The notes beneath the pieces were generated by a model. It saw nothing but the letters and a program-made list of their open reading frames with translations, did no database searches and had not been told where the DNA came from. The translations under genes were made by a program, and so were the position numbers. A stretch of 64,000 nucleotides of DNA from Streptomyces clavifer (GTDB lineage: Bacteria > Actinomycetota > Actinomycetes > Streptomycetales > Streptomycetaceae): NCBI GenBank assembly GCA_014651175.1, contig BMWJ01000005.1, positions 372,001 through 436,000 of the forward strand. The letters are read 5' to 3'. Below are positions 43,637 through 52,558 of this stretch, piece after piece (the first letter of the stretch is position 1; every line of letters starts with the position of its first letter).

Positions 43637-44602
43637 ATGCATACCGACCTCGTCGCCGCGCTCGACATCGGCGGCACCAAGATCGCCGGCGCGCTGGTGG
43701 ACGGCGACGGCTCGCTGCTCGTGCGGGCACAGCGGCCGACGCCCGCGCGCGAGGACGCCGAATCGGTGATGGGGGCGGTCGCCGCCGTCCTGGAGGAGCT
43801 CAAGGTGTCGCCGCTGTGGCACGGGGCGCGTGCGGTCGGCATCGGCAGCGCGGGTCCGGTGGACGCGTCCGCGGGTACGGTCAGCCCCGTCAACGTCCCG
43901 GGCTGGCGCGATTTCCCCCTGGTGGAGCGGGTCGTCGCGGAGACGGGCGGACTGCCGGTCGCGCTGGTCGGTGACGGTGTCGCGATGACAGCGGCCGAGC
44001 ACTGGCTCGGGGCGGCCCGCGGATACGACAACGCCCTGTGCCTGGTGGTCTCCACGGGCGTCGGCGGCGGCCTCGTGCTCGGCGGGAAGCTGCACCGCGG
44101 GCCCACCGGCAATGCGGGCCACATCGGCCACATCAGCGTCGATCTCGACGGCGACCTGTGCCCGTGCGGCGCGCGCGGCTGCGTCGAGCGCCTCGCCAGC
44201 GGGCCGAACATCGCGCGACGGGCCCTGGAGAACGGCTGGCTCCCCGGCCCGGACGGTGACGCCACGGCCGCCGCGGTGGCCGCCTCCGCACGGCTCGGCG
44301 ACCGCGCGGCCGTCGCCTCCTTCGAGCGGGCCGCCCAGGCGCTCGCCGCCGGTATCGCCGCGACCGCCACGCTGACCGAGATCGACATCGCGGTGATCGG
44401 CGGGGGAGTGGCCGGGGCGGGCGAGGTGCTCTTCGCACCACTGCGCAGATCCCTGCGCGACTACGCCACGCTCTCCTTCGTCCGGGGCCTCACCGTGGCC
44501 CCCGCGGTGATGGGCACGGACGCCGGCCTCGTGGGCGCGGCGGCAGCCGCCTCGTCGGTACGCCACGAGGGGGCGAACGCACGGGCCGTGGCCGCCCCGT
44601 AG
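43637..44602 (+). CDS. ROK-family sugar kinase (glucokinase-like)
   Basis: 321 residues. ATP site [20 protein letters not shown], sugar site [18 protein letters not shown] and [13 protein letters not shown], hinge [29 protein letters not shown] and the ROK zinc motif [15 protein letters not shown]. No DNA-binding domain, so it is a kinase and not a regulator. It phosphorylates glucose or a related hexose. GGAGAG precedes the ATG. It is divergent from the LacI gene. Confidence 0.92.
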   Translation: MHTDLVAALDIGGTKIAGALVDGDGSLLVRAQRPTPAREDAESVMGAVAAVLEELKVSPLWHGARAVGIGSAGPVDASAGTVSPVNVPGWRDFPLVERVVAETGGLPVALVGDGVAMTAAEHWLGAARGYDNALCLVVSTGVGGGLVLGGKLHRGPTGNAGHIGHISVDLDGDLCPCGARGCVERLASGPNIARRALENGWLPGPDGDATAAAVAASARLGDRAAVASFERAAQALAAGIAATATLTEIDIAVIGGGVAGAGEVLFAPLRRSLRDYATLSFVRGLTVAPAVMGTDAGLVGAAAAASSVRHEGANARAVAAP

Positions 44603-44652
44603 GAGACCTGCGGCGGCCTTCAGCGGCTCCTCGGCGGACCCGGGGCGGGCCC

Positions 44653-44829
44653 TCAGTGGTCCCCGTCCGCGGACTGTCGCGGCACGACCACGAGGAACGC
44701 GTCCTGGTCCAGGTCCATCACCACCTCGGCGGCCAGACCCTCGCCGCGGCGGGCCGCCGCGAACTCCTCGGCGGGCCTGCTGCCCCGCGGTCCACCGGCG
44801 GGAAACCGCTCGATCACCGTACGCCGCAT
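44653..44829 (-). CDS. Small hypothetical protein, 58 residues
   Basis: The minus strand reads [20 protein letters not shown], then [20 protein letters not shown] and [12 protein letters not shown]. The pattern of a conserved-looking basic start, an Ala-rich helix and a beta hairpin (EVVMDL, AFLVVV) looks coded. GGGG lies seven bases before the ATG. No function is known. It is convergent with the ROK gene and divergent from the kinase-NUDIX gene. Confidence 0.6.
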   Translation of the reverse strand: MRRTVIERFPAGGPRGSRPAEEFAAARRGEGLAAEVVMDLDQDAFLVVVPRQSADGDH

Positions 44830-45032
44830 CAGGTACCCCCATGTCGTTGCCGTGCTGCCCGCTCCAACGACCTCCGGCGTCCGCCGTTACGGCCGAGCCC
44901 CTGCCCCGGCTCGTACAGTGGGACGCCCCCTGCGCCCCGGCGGTCGCTTCGCCGCAACATGCGTCGCCCCGGCGGGTTTCCGCAGCAGGGTGTTGCGGGC
45001 AAGCCACAGGGGGCTACGGAAGAGGGGGACCC

Positions 45033-46070
45033 GTGATCGTCTGGATCAACGGTGCGTTCGGTGCGGGCAAGACCAGTGCTGCGTGCGAACTGATCGACCT
45101 GATCCCGAACAGCACCTTCTACGACCCCGAACTGATCGGCGGGGGACTGCGACATCTGCTGCCCCAGAAGAAGCTTGCCGAAGTGACCGACTTCCAGGAC
45201 CTGCCGATCTGGCGGCGCCTGGTCGTCGACACGGCGGCCGCGCTGCTCGCCGAGCTTCCCGGGGTGCTCGTGGTGCCGATGACACTGCTGAGACAGGAGT
45301 ACCGCGACGAGATCTTCGGCGGGCTCGCAGCCCGGCGCATTCCTGTGCACCATGTACTGCTCTCACCCGAGGAAACGATCCTGCGGGGACGTATCGCCGG
45401 CCGAGAGGAGTTCGCGGACGATCCCGGGCACAACGAGCGCTCCGAGCAATGGGCGTACGAACACATCGAGCCCTACAGGGCTGCGCTCGAGTGGATCACC
45501 GCAGACGCCCTCACGATCGACACCAGCGCCCTCACCCCGCTCGAGACGGCCGAGCGGATCGCCGAGGCCGTGCGCAACGGCGAGGCCGGGGAGTGCGGGA
45601 TAGTCCAGACGCCGGAACCGCGAGCGGAGACCGTCGCCTCGGGCGTCCTGCTCTTCGACGAGCAGGGCCGGGTCCTGCTCGTCGACCCGACCTACAAGCC
45701 CGGCTGGGAGTTCCCCGGCGGGGTGGTGGAGCCGGGAGAGGCTCCGGCCGAGGCCGGGATCCGGGAGGTCGCCGAGGAGTTGGGGCTCCATCTCCGTACG
45801 GCTCCGAAGCTTCTGGTGGTCGACTGGGAGGCGCCGGAGCCGCCCGCGTACGGAGGCCTGCGCTTCCTGTTCGACGGCGGACTGCTGTCCCACGAGGACG
45901 CGGCGCAGTTGCTGCTGCCGGGCTCGGAGCTGCGGGGCTGGCGGTTCGTCACCGAGCATGAGGCGGCCGGCATGATGCCGCCCACCCGCTTCGAGAGGCT
46001 GCGCTGGGCCCTGCGCGCCCGCGAGCGGGCCACTGTGCTGAACCTGGAGGCCGGTGTGCCGGTGGGGTGA
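45033..46070 (+). CDS. P-loop kinase / NUDIX hydrolase fusion
   Basis: 345 residues. The first ~180 residues are a P-loop kinase-like domain: [20 protein letters not shown] (Walker [10 protein letters not shown]), [21 protein letters not shown] and [21 protein letters not shown], resembling AAA_33/CPT-like kinases. The last ~140 residues are a NUDIX domain with the box [23 protein letters not shown] (GX5EX7REVxEExG). An NTP-using kinase joined to a nucleoside-diphosphate-X hydrolase points to a nucleotide-sugar or tRNA/RNA-end metabolite, but this is inference. GTG start with AGAGGGGG upstream. Confidence 0.85.
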   Translation: MIVWINGAFGAGKTSAACELIDLIPNSTFYDPELIGGGLRHLLPQKKLAEVTDFQDLPIWRRLVVDTAAALLAELPGVLVVPMTLLRQEYRDEIFGGLAARRIPVHHVLLSPEETILRGRIAGREEFADDPGHNERSEQWAYEHIEPYRAALEWITADALTIDTSALTPLETAERIAEAVRNGEAGECGIVQTPEPRAETVASGVLLFDEQGRVLLVDPTYKPGWEFPGGVVEPGEAPAEAGIREVAEELGLHLRTAPKLLVVDWEAPEPPAYGGLRFLFDGGLLSHEDAAQLLLPGSELRGWRFVTEHEAAGMMPPTRFERLRWALRARERATVLNLEAGVPVG

Positions 46071-46504
46071 GCGGGGCCGCCGACGTTCGGGTGGCATCGG
46101 GCGCCGGACCAAGGGGGCGGCGTCGTGCGCCGGTGACCGAGTCGCCCCGGCTGTCGGTCGTCGATGGCCGAGCGGCGTCGGGCGGCCCGGATCCAGGCCC
46201 CGGTCTTGGCCGGGTGTGTCTGCGTGACCGGGCCCGGTCGTCGCCCTCGCCGCCCACGGGACGGGACGCACCTGCTGGTCCGGGACACAGGCCCGACCTG
46301 CCGGCACACCGGTCCGACCCGCCGGCGACCGCACGTGCACAGGGGTGCCGAGACGCCGTACCGAGGGCTCGGCGCCGCACCGGCGACGACAGTTGCGCCG
46401 GCCGGCAGGAGTCGTGCCGTGAACACCCGCCCGGGCAGGGCGGACGCAGCCCGGATTCCGCTCGGGGCGACGTCCGCCTGCCTGGTGCGCGGCGGCGGGA
46501 GGTC
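46071..46504. other. Intergenic region between convergent genes, no gene supported
   Basis: Both strands are open over long stretches, but the peptides are Arg/Pro/Gly-rich without motifs or ribosome sites. It contains no obvious terminator hairpin of more than ten bases. It could contain decayed coding sequence, but nothing is recognisable. Confidence 0.4.
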
Positions 46505-47869
46505 TCAGACCTTCTTGGACTCCGCGTAGTTCTGCAGGAACAGCGCCTCCGCCACGGAGAGGCGTTCCAGCTCCTGCGGGGACACGCTCTCGTTGACCGC
46601 GTGGATCTGTGCCTCGGGCTCGCTCAGGCCGATCAGCAGGATCTCCGCCTCCGGGTACAGCGCGGCGAGGGTGTTGCAGAGGGGGATCGAGCCGCCCATG
46701 CCGGACGACTGCATCTCCTCGCCCGGGTAGGCGACCCGCATGGCTTCCGCCATCGACGTGTACGCCGGGCTGGTGGTGTCGGCGCGGAACGGCTGCCCCT
46801 GGCCGACCTGTTCGACCGATACCCGGGCGCCCCACGGGGCGTGCGACCGGAGATGGGCGGTCAGCAGCTTCGTGGCCTCGCCGGCGTCCTGGCCCGGCGG
46901 CACCCGGAGGCTGATCTGCGCCCGGGCGCTCGCCTGCAGTGACGGAGTCGCACCGACCACCGGCGGGCAGTCGATCCCGATGACGGTCACCGCAGGCCGC
47001 GCCCAGATCCGGTCGGCCACCGTGCCGGTACCGATCAGCTCCACCCCGTCCAGCACCTTGGCGTCCTTGCGGAACTCGTCCTCCGGGTACTGCAGTCCGT
47101 CCCACTCGGTGTCCGTCATGAGTCCGTCGACCGTCGTCGTGCCGTCCTCGGCCCGCAGCGACGCCAGCAGTTGGATCATCGCGGCCAGCGCGTCCGGGGC
47201 GGCGCCGCCGAACTGCCCGGAGTGCAGGTTCCCTTCGAGGGTGTCCAGCTGTACACGCAGCATGGTCATGCCCCGCAGCGTCGCGGTGACGGTGGGCAGG
47301 CCGACCCGGAAGTTGCCGGTGTCGCCGATGACGATCGTGTCGGCGGCGAGCAGCTCCGGGTGCGCCTCGGCGTACTGTTCCAGGCCGCCCGTCCCCTGCT
47401 CCTCGGAGCCCTCCGCGATCACCTTGACGGAGACGGGGACGCCGCCGTCCGCCTTGAGGGCGCGCAGCGCGAGCAGATGCATGATGAAGCCGCCCTTGCA
47501 GTCCGCGGCGCCCCGGCCGAACCAGCGGCCGTCGCGCTCGGTCAGCTCGAACGGCGGGGAGAGCCAGGCGGACTCGTCCAGCGGCGGCTGCACGTCGTAG
47601 TGCGCGTAGAGCAGCACGGTGGGCGCTCCGGCCGGGCCGGGCAGGAAGCCGTACACGGACCGGGTTCCGTCGGGGGTGTCGAGCAGGGCGACGTCCTGGA
47701 AGTCCTCGGCGCGCAGCGCGTCGGCGACCCAGTCGGCCGCCGCATCGCACTCGCTCTTCGGGAACTGCGCGGGGTCCGCCACCGACCGGAAGGCCACCAG
47801 CTCGGCCAGCTCCGCCTTCGCGCGGGGCATCAGCGAGGCAACGGTCTCGGAAATCGGACGGGCGGTCAT
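46505..47869 (-). CDS. M20-family dipeptidase (metallopeptidase)
   Basis: 454 residues. VLLYAHYDVQPP holds the first metal His and Asp; the catalytic and metal acidic pair is in VIAEGSEEQGTGGLEQ; GRGAADCKGG and GGSIPLCNTL complete the M20 pattern, with the inserted dimerisation domain (GDTGNFRVGLPTVTATLRGMTML ... NLHSGQFGG). It is a cytoplasmic dinuclear-metal dipeptidase or aminoacylase. The ATG at 47869 has GAGGAG seven bases upstream; the GTG at 47875 would be too close to it. Confidence 0.92.
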   Translation of the reverse strand: MTARPISETVASLMPRAKAELAELVAFRSVADPAQFPKSECDAAADWVADALRAEDFQDVALLDTPDGTRSVYGFLPGPAGAPTVLLYAHYDVQPPLDESAWLSPPFELTERDGRWFGRGAADCKGGFIMHLLALRALKADGGVPVSVKVIAEGSEEQGTGGLEQYAEAHPELLAADTIVIGDTGNFRVGLPTVTATLRGMTMLRVQLDTLEGNLHSGQFGGAAPDALAAMIQLLASLRAEDGTTTVDGLMTDTEWDGLQYPEDEFRKDAKVLDGVELIGTGTVADRIWARPAVTVIGIDCPPVVGATPSLQASARAQISLRVPPGQDAGEATKLLTAHLRSHAPWGARVSVEQVGQGQPFRADTTSPAYTSMAEAMRVAYPGEEMQSSGMGGSIPLCNTLAALYPEAEILLIGLSEPEAQIHAVNESVSPQELERLSVAEALFLQNYAESKKV

Positions 47870-48063
47870 GGGCACGCTCCTCGTGGGTGCGACGTTAGGT
47901 CTATGGCGCGGTGTGTACGCGACCGTGGGCGACGCCGTGGGTGCGGCGTTGCATGTATGGCGAAACCATGGCTGATCCTCCCACAGAGGGGCTCGGCCGC
48001 GACGCGCCGTAGGATGCCGTGAGCAACTGGGGCAACTGTCGGGATCAGGAGCAGAAGCACATC

Positions 48064-49281
48064 GTGAGCAGCGAGAACGCAGACGCCGGACGTGAGCCGG
48101 AAGAGTCGTCGTCGGTATGGGACGTCGTCGTGGTCGGCGCGGGTCCGGCGGGAGCTTCCGCGGCGTACGCGGCAGCCGTCGCGGGCCGTCGGGTGCTGTT
48201 GCTGGAGAAGGCGGACATTCCCCGGTACAAGACCTGCGGCGGCGGCATCATCGGGTACTCACGGGATTCCCTGCCTCCCGGGTTCGAACTGCCCCTGAAG
48301 GACCGGATCCACGCCGTCACCTTCTCCCTCAACGGGAAGCTGTCCCGGACACGCAGGTCCAAGCGCATGCTCTTCGGGCTGATCAACCGTGCGGAGTTCG
48401 ACGCCGGTCTGGTCGAGGAGGCGCAGAAGGCGGGCGCCGAACTGCGGACCGGTGTCGCGGTGGCCCGGGTCGAGCAGCACGGACCGGCCGTGCCCGACCG
48501 GCGCACGGTCGCGGTGGTCCTGGCCGACGGCGAGACGGTTCTGGCGCGGGCGGTCGTCGGCGCGGACGGCAGCGCCGGGCGGATAGGAGCCCATGTCGGG
48601 GTGAAGCTCGACCAGGTGGACCTCGGCCTGGAGGCCGAGATCCCGGTGCCGGCGACGGTGGCCGAGGACTGGGCGGGGCGGGTGCTCATCGACTGGGGCC
48701 CGATGCCCGGGAGTTACGGCTGGGTCTTCCCCAAGGGCGACACGCTGACCGTCGGAGTGATCGCGGCGCGTGGGGACGGCGCGGGGACCAAGCGGTATCT
48801 GGAGGACTTCATCGGCCGGCTGGGCCTCGCCGGCTTCGAGCCGACGATCTCCTCCGGTCATCTGACGCGCTGCCGCAGCGAGGACTCGCCGCTCTCCCGC
48901 GGCCGTGTCGTGGTCTGCGGCGACGCGGCAGGACTGCTGGAGCCGTGGACCAGGGAGGGTATCTCCTTCGCCCTACGGTCCGGACGGCTCGCCGGCGAGT
49001 GGGCGGTCCGGATCGCGGAGTCGCACGACGCGGTCGACGCCCGGCGTCAGGCGCTCAACTACGCGTTCGCCATCAAGGCGGGTCTGGGGGTCGAGATGGG
49101 CGTCGGCCGGCGCATGCTCAAGCTGTTCGAGCGCCGCCCCGGCATCCTGCACGCGGTGCTGACGGGTTTCCGTCCTGCCTGGAGTGCCTTCGCCGGTATC
49201 ACCCGGGGCACGACATCGCTGGCCGAGCTGGTCCGTACGCATCCGCTGGCGCAGCGGGCACTGTCGGCGATGGACCGATAG
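48064..49281 (+). CDS. Geranylgeranyl reductase-family FAD-dependent oxidoreductase
   Basis: 405 residues from the GTG at 48064 (an in-frame GTG at 48019 is possible). VWDVVVVGAGPAGASAAYAAAVAGRRVLLLEKADIPRYKTCGGGIIG carries the FAD GxGxxG and the family-specific CGGG motif. The C-terminal GRVVVCGDAAGLLEPWTREGISFALRSGR is the GD motif that contacts the flavin ribityl chain. The family saturates isoprenoid chains such as menaquinone or lipid side chains at the membrane. It may instead hydroxylate like a UbiH-type enzyme. No quinone biosynthesis gene is adjacent. Confidence 0.87.
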   Translation: MSSENADAGREPEESSSVWDVVVVGAGPAGASAAYAAAVAGRRVLLLEKADIPRYKTCGGGIIGYSRDSLPPGFELPLKDRIHAVTFSLNGKLSRTRRSKRMLFGLINRAEFDAGLVEEAQKAGAELRTGVAVARVEQHGPAVPDRRTVAVVLADGETVLARAVVGADGSAGRIGAHVGVKLDQVDLGLEAEIPVPATVAEDWAGRVLIDWGPMPGSYGWVFPKGDTLTVGVIAARGDGAGTKRYLEDFIGRLGLAGFEPTISSGHLTRCRSEDSPLSRGRVVVCGDAAGLLEPWTREGISFALRSGRLAGEWAVRIAESHDAVDARRQALNYAFAIKAGLGVEMGVGRRMLKLFERRPGILHAVLTGFRPAWSAFAGITRGTTSLAELVRTHPLAQRALSAMDR

Positions 49282-49323
49282 GCCGTCAGGACCGCGAGGG
49301 CCGGTCGGGCGGCGGTCCGGGCC

Positions 49324-49351
49324 GAGGGGACCGGCAGGGGCCGGTCCCCTC
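49324..49351. terminator. Hairpin terminator
   Basis: GAGGGGACCGGC and GCCGGTCCCCTC pair perfectly around a four-base loop, 42 bases after the GGR-like stop. The rest of 49282-49655 shows no gene I can support. Confidence 0.75.
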
Positions 49352-49655
49352 CAAGGAGACCCGAGGCCGGCCTGCGGCCGGTTCGCCGGGGGACTTCGAG
49401 GGTGGTGAGGAGACCTCGGTCGTCGTCGCGGACATCGAACGGCCGACACGAGGGATCCTCCTCTCCGGGCCGCCCCGACCCTGACAGGGCACGGCTTTCC
49501 GCGTGGCTGCCCGGACCGGGCCGGACCGGTGAACCGTGCGGCCCCTTTCGAGGCGTGCCGGAAGCGGGGCCGCGCGACCAGCGGACCGCCGGAGCCGCTT
49601 CGACCGCCGGGCGGGCCCTCCCCGGGCCCCGATCGTGATCAGCCCTGGACGGTGA

Positions 49656-50111
49656 TCAGCTCTCGACGGTGATGCGGAAGACCGGGTGGTCGGGGCAGGC
49701 GGCCAGTAGCTCGGCGTCGGTGGACCTGGCGGTGACGCCCCGGAAGTACTGGTTGACCTCCCAGCCCCAGCGCTCGAGGTAGGCGCGGACGACCAGCATC
49801 TTCTGCTCGTCGTCCGCGATCTCCTGTGCCGTGAACGTGCGGACCTTCCTGCCGACGCGCAGCTCTCCGCCACCCGCCACCCGCATGTTGCGTACCCACT
49901 GGGAGTGGCCGCGGGCGGAGACGAGGTACTGGACGCCCCCGTGCGTGTGGGGGTTCACCGGAACACGCTGCATCTGTCCGCTCCTGCGGCCCCGCACCGA
50001 CATCTCCGCCGAGCCGAGAAGGCTGAAACCGTGGCGGGCGAGCCAGCCGATGGCGCTGTTCATCCGGACGTTGAACGCATTGCCCCGAAGGTAGTAAGGC
50101 TGCTGCGACAT
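49656..50111 (-). CDS. Nitroreductase/deazaflavin (F420)-dependent split-barrel protein
   Basis: 151 residues of the DDN/FDOR-like fold: MNSAIGWLARHGFSLLGSAEMSVRGRRSGQMQRVPVNPHTHGGVQYLVSARGHSQWVRNMRVAGGGELRV. The RxSG and WVRN(L/M) patterns are those of the F420H2-dependent quinone/nitro reductases of actinobacteria. Reactions include reduction of quinones, nitro groups or enones. GGGAGGAAG precedes the ATG. It is divergent from a TetR gene with palindromic sites over both promoters. Confidence 0.85.
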   Translation of the reverse strand: MSQQPYYLRGNAFNVRMNSAIGWLARHGFSLLGSAEMSVRGRRSGQMQRVPVNPHTHGGVQYLVSARGHSQWVRNMRVAGGGELRVGRKVRTFTAQEIADDEQKMLVVRAYLERWGWEVNQYFRGVTARSTDAELLAACPDHPVFRITVES

Positions 50112-50130
50112 GGGGACTTCCTCCCGTTGG

Positions 50131-50197
50131 GAGAGCACTGCTCTCGCTTGAGAGCAGTGTGCGCGTGATCGATGCTCTAAAGCAAGAGCAGTGCTCT
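50131..50197. promoter_or_regulatory. TetR operators between the nitroreductase-like and tetR genes
   Basis: GAGAGCACTGCTCTC (50131-50145) and AGAGCAGTGCTCT (50185-50197) are both perfect palindromes of the same motif, and a half-site AGAGCAG lies at 50151. Site 1 is 20 bases from the nitroreductase-like start; site 2 is 42 bases from the tetR start, so one repressor can control both directions. Confidence 0.8.
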
Positions 50198-50238
50198 CGT
50201 TAGTGGTCGGTGCTCCGGTTTCGTGGCAGACTGCCCCC

Positions 50239-50976
50239 ATGAGCACCATCAGGGGAGCCAGAGAGCGCGCCCGCAGCGAAGTCACCGCCGCCATCAAGGA
50301 CGAGGCCAGGAGACAGCTCGCGGCGGACGGCGCCGCGAAACTCTCTCTCCGCGCCGTCGCCCGTGAGCTGGGCATGGTCTCCTCCGCCCTCTACCGCTAC
50401 TTCCCCAGCCGCGACGACCTGCTCACGGCGCTCATCGTCGACGCGTACGACGCGGTCGGCGCGACGGCGGAGGCCGCCCGGGCGACCCCCCGTGGATCCT
50501 CCGGCCCCCACCCCGCCCGCTGGACCGTGGTCACCTGCGCCGTGCGGGACTGGGCGCTCGCCCACCCCCATGAGTACGGGTTGATCTACGGCTCGCCCGT
50601 TCCGGGCTACACCGCCCCGCAGGACACCGTCGGCCCGGCGTCCAGGGTGGGCCTCGTCCTGCTCGGGCTGGCACGCGACGCCTACCTCACCGACGGTCTG
50701 GCCGCTCCGCCACTGGCACCCGAACTGCGCCCCGAGGCCGAACGCATGACGGCCGACCTCGCTCCCGACCTCCCGCCCGCCGTCGTGGCGGCGCTCGTCG
50801 CGGCGTGGGCGCAGCTCTTCGGTCTGATCTCCTTCGAGGTCTTCGGCCAGTTCACCCGCGTCGTCGAGGAACGGGACCCGTTCTTCCGTCGGGCCTCCCG
50901 CGAACTCGCCCGCTCGGTCGGTCTCCTGGACGGCCGGACCGCTGGAACCGGGAGCACGGGGCGCGCGATGTCCTGA
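50239..50976 (+). CDS. TetR-family transcriptional regulator
   Basis: 245 residues. The helix-turn-helix is AAKLSLRAVARELGMVSSALYRYFPSRDDLLTALIVDAYDAVG. The C-terminal domain has WALAHPHEYGLIYGSPVPGYTAP, a pattern of the TetR_C_36/WHG-like group. ATG start in MSTIRGARER; the upstream in-frame ATG at 50191 lies inside an operator. It probably represses the divergent nitroreductase-fold gene and responds to a hydrophobic or electrophilic ligand. Confidence 0.9.
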   Translation: MSTIRGARERARSEVTAAIKDEARRQLAADGAAKLSLRAVARELGMVSSALYRYFPSRDDLLTALIVDAYDAVGATAEAARATPRGSSGPHPARWTVVTCAVRDWALAHPHEYGLIYGSPVPGYTAPQDTVGPASRVGLVLLGLARDAYLTDGLAAPPLAPELRPEAERMTADLAPDLPPAVVAALVAAWAQLFGLISFEVFGQFTRVVEERDPFFRRASRELARSVGLLDGRTAGTGSTGRAMS

Positions 50977-51019
50977 CGCAGGGCCGCTACCGCTACCGTC
51001 ACCGCGCCCGTCCCGGAAG

Positions 51020-51430
51020 CCCTCAGGGCCCCGGGCCCGCCCGCGCGGCCCGCCGCAGGCTCGGGGCCCCCGGCCCGCTGGTCAAGGACACCGCCCCCGA
51101 CGACCGGTGCGGGCCGTACGCGCGGTGGCGGACGGGCACGCCCTGCTCTCGCCGGACGTGACGCGACGGCTGGTCGCGGAGTTCGCCGCCCGGCCCAGGG
51201 AGCCCCCAGCCGCTACCACGCCGGACGAACTGACCGGGCGGGAGCGGGAGGTGAGGGCCGTGGTGGGGGATCGGACCGACCGACGAGGGGGTCGCACGCG
51301 GGCTCGCCGTCAGCCCCCCGACCGCCACCCGTGCCGGCCGTGCCGTGGTGGGGCGGGAGCCCGGGACCGCGGGCAGCTCGTGGTGCTCGCCCGCGCGGCC
51401 GGGGCGCGTACGGCCCGGCCGGCACGAGGT
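51020..51430 (+). pseudogene. Frameshifted remnant of a NarL/FixJ-type response regulator
   Basis: Pieces of a LuxR-type response regulator appear in order but in different frames: LGAPGPLVKDTAPDD (compare the receiver end GASGFLLKDTPPE), RAVRAVADGHALLSPDVTRRLV then PDELTGREREV (linker and HTH start), TDEGVARGLAVSPPTATRAG in another frame (HTH recognition helix), and ARDRGQLVVLARAAGA back in the second frame. At least two or three frameshifts are needed and the receiver core is missing, so this is a decayed gene fragment behind tetR. Confidence 0.7.
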
Positions 51431-51525
51431 GCCTCCGCAAGCGCGGGAGGATGTTCCCCTCGCTCCCCGCACGCGCATCACATGCAGGCGCAAACGACAT
51501 TCCGCCGCTCTGCTAGCGTGCGGAC

Positions 51526-51927
51526 ATGGCAGCGAACAGGTCCGAGCAGGCACTCGTCGACGAGTGGCGCGACCTCCTCGCGCTGCACGCCAGGACCCTG
51601 TGCGAGCTCGACCGCACGCTGCACGGGCACGGTCTCGGGGCCAGTGACTTCGAGGTGCTGGACATCCTGGCCGAGAGTACGGCGGAGGACGGCGGCGCCG
51701 CCTACCGCGTACAGGAGCTCGCCTCCCGGGTCCACCTCAGCCAGAGTGCGCTGTCGCGCCTCGTCGCGCGGCTGGAGAAGGACGGCCTCGTCTGCCGAGG
51801 GATGTGCAGCGAGGACCGCCGAGGGGTCCGGGTCGAGCTGACGGACGGGGGCCGGGCCCGGCACGCGGAGGTCAAGCCGCTGCAGCGAGCGGTACTGTCC
51901 AGGATGCTGGACCGACCGAAGGGCTGA
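51526..51927 (+). CDS. MarR-family transcriptional regulator
   Basis: 133 residues. WRDLLALHARTLCELDRTLHGHGLGASDFEVLDILAE starts the fold, and the winged helix is YRVQELASRVHLSQSALSRLVARLEKDGLVCRGMCSEDRRGVRVELTDGG with the conserved DRRG of MarR wings. TAGCGT lies seven bases before the ATG without a ribosome site, so the message is probably leaderless. The target is not obvious; the next gene rightward is on the other strand. Confidence 0.92.
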   Translation: MAANRSEQALVDEWRDLLALHARTLCELDRTLHGHGLGASDFEVLDILAESTAEDGGAAYRVQELASRVHLSQSALSRLVARLEKDGLVCRGMCSEDRRGVRVELTDGGRARHAEVKPLQRAVLSRMLDRPKG

Positions 51928-52112
51928 ACGGCCGCACCGGACCCGGCAGCACCCCGGACGCGGGCCCCGCACCCTCACGCGCGGCAGCCGTTGCCCTCAC
52001 GCCACCGCTGTGCCGGCCCCGTACGGCCGAAGCCGCCGCACAGCGTCCGGGGCGGGGCACCGCAGGCGCCCGGGGCGTGGTGGGAGCCGGGCACCGACCG
52101 GGCAGGGACGGG

Positions 52113-52478
52113 TCAGGCGCCCTGCGGGCGGGCGGAGTGCTCGCGCCCCGTGCCGCGCAACAGCCGCGTGAACCACCCCAGCGCGCAGGCCTGCACCAGT
52201 ACGGACACGACCAGCGCGAGGTAGAGGAACCAGGCCGGTCCGCCCGCTTCGGCACCGGCCATGGAGCCGCCGACGATGAAGGCGAACACGGTCGGTGCCG
52301 CGAGGAAGAAGACCCAGACACCCGCGAACGAGGCGTCGTCGTGGGACACGAACAACGTGTCCGCCGCGACGAACACCGCGGCCGCCAGCACGAGGCCGAG
52401 GTAGATCCGCGAAGCCGTGTTGCCGAAGGTCAGCCGCGCCAGTGTGCGGAGCCGCCTGTTCATCACCTGGTGGTTCAT
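52113..52478 (-). CDS. SCO4225-type small membrane protein
   Basis: 121 residues from the ATG at 52478, which has GGGGAG upstream (an in-frame ATG at 52511 is less likely). After a basic start there are four hydrophobic stretches (IYLGLVLAAAVFVAADTLFV, GVWVFFLAAPTVFAFIVGGSM, AWFLYLALVVSVLVQACALGW and a shorter one). I associate it with the SCO4225 family of Streptomyces; function unknown. It lies 80 bases downstream of the MFS gene on the same strand, so both may be co-transcribed. Confidence 0.7.
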   Translation of the reverse strand: MNHQVMNRRLRTLARLTFGNTASRIYLGLVLAAAVFVAADTLFVSHDDASFAGVWVFFLAAPTVFAFIVGGSMAGAEAGGPAWFLYLALVVSVLVQACALGWFTRLLRGTGREHSARPQGA

Positions 52479-52558
52479 GTCCCGCTCCCCGTGGCTGGTC
52501 GATGTCTCCATCGTGCGCCGGGGGAGCGGTTCGTGCCTGAGTACGGCTACTCAATCGC

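Noticed and set aside
45363-47750. A 795-codon minus-strand frame across the NUDIX fusion and the M20 gene
   Set aside because: It overlaps two convincing genes, is low in complexity and has no family motif or ribosome site.
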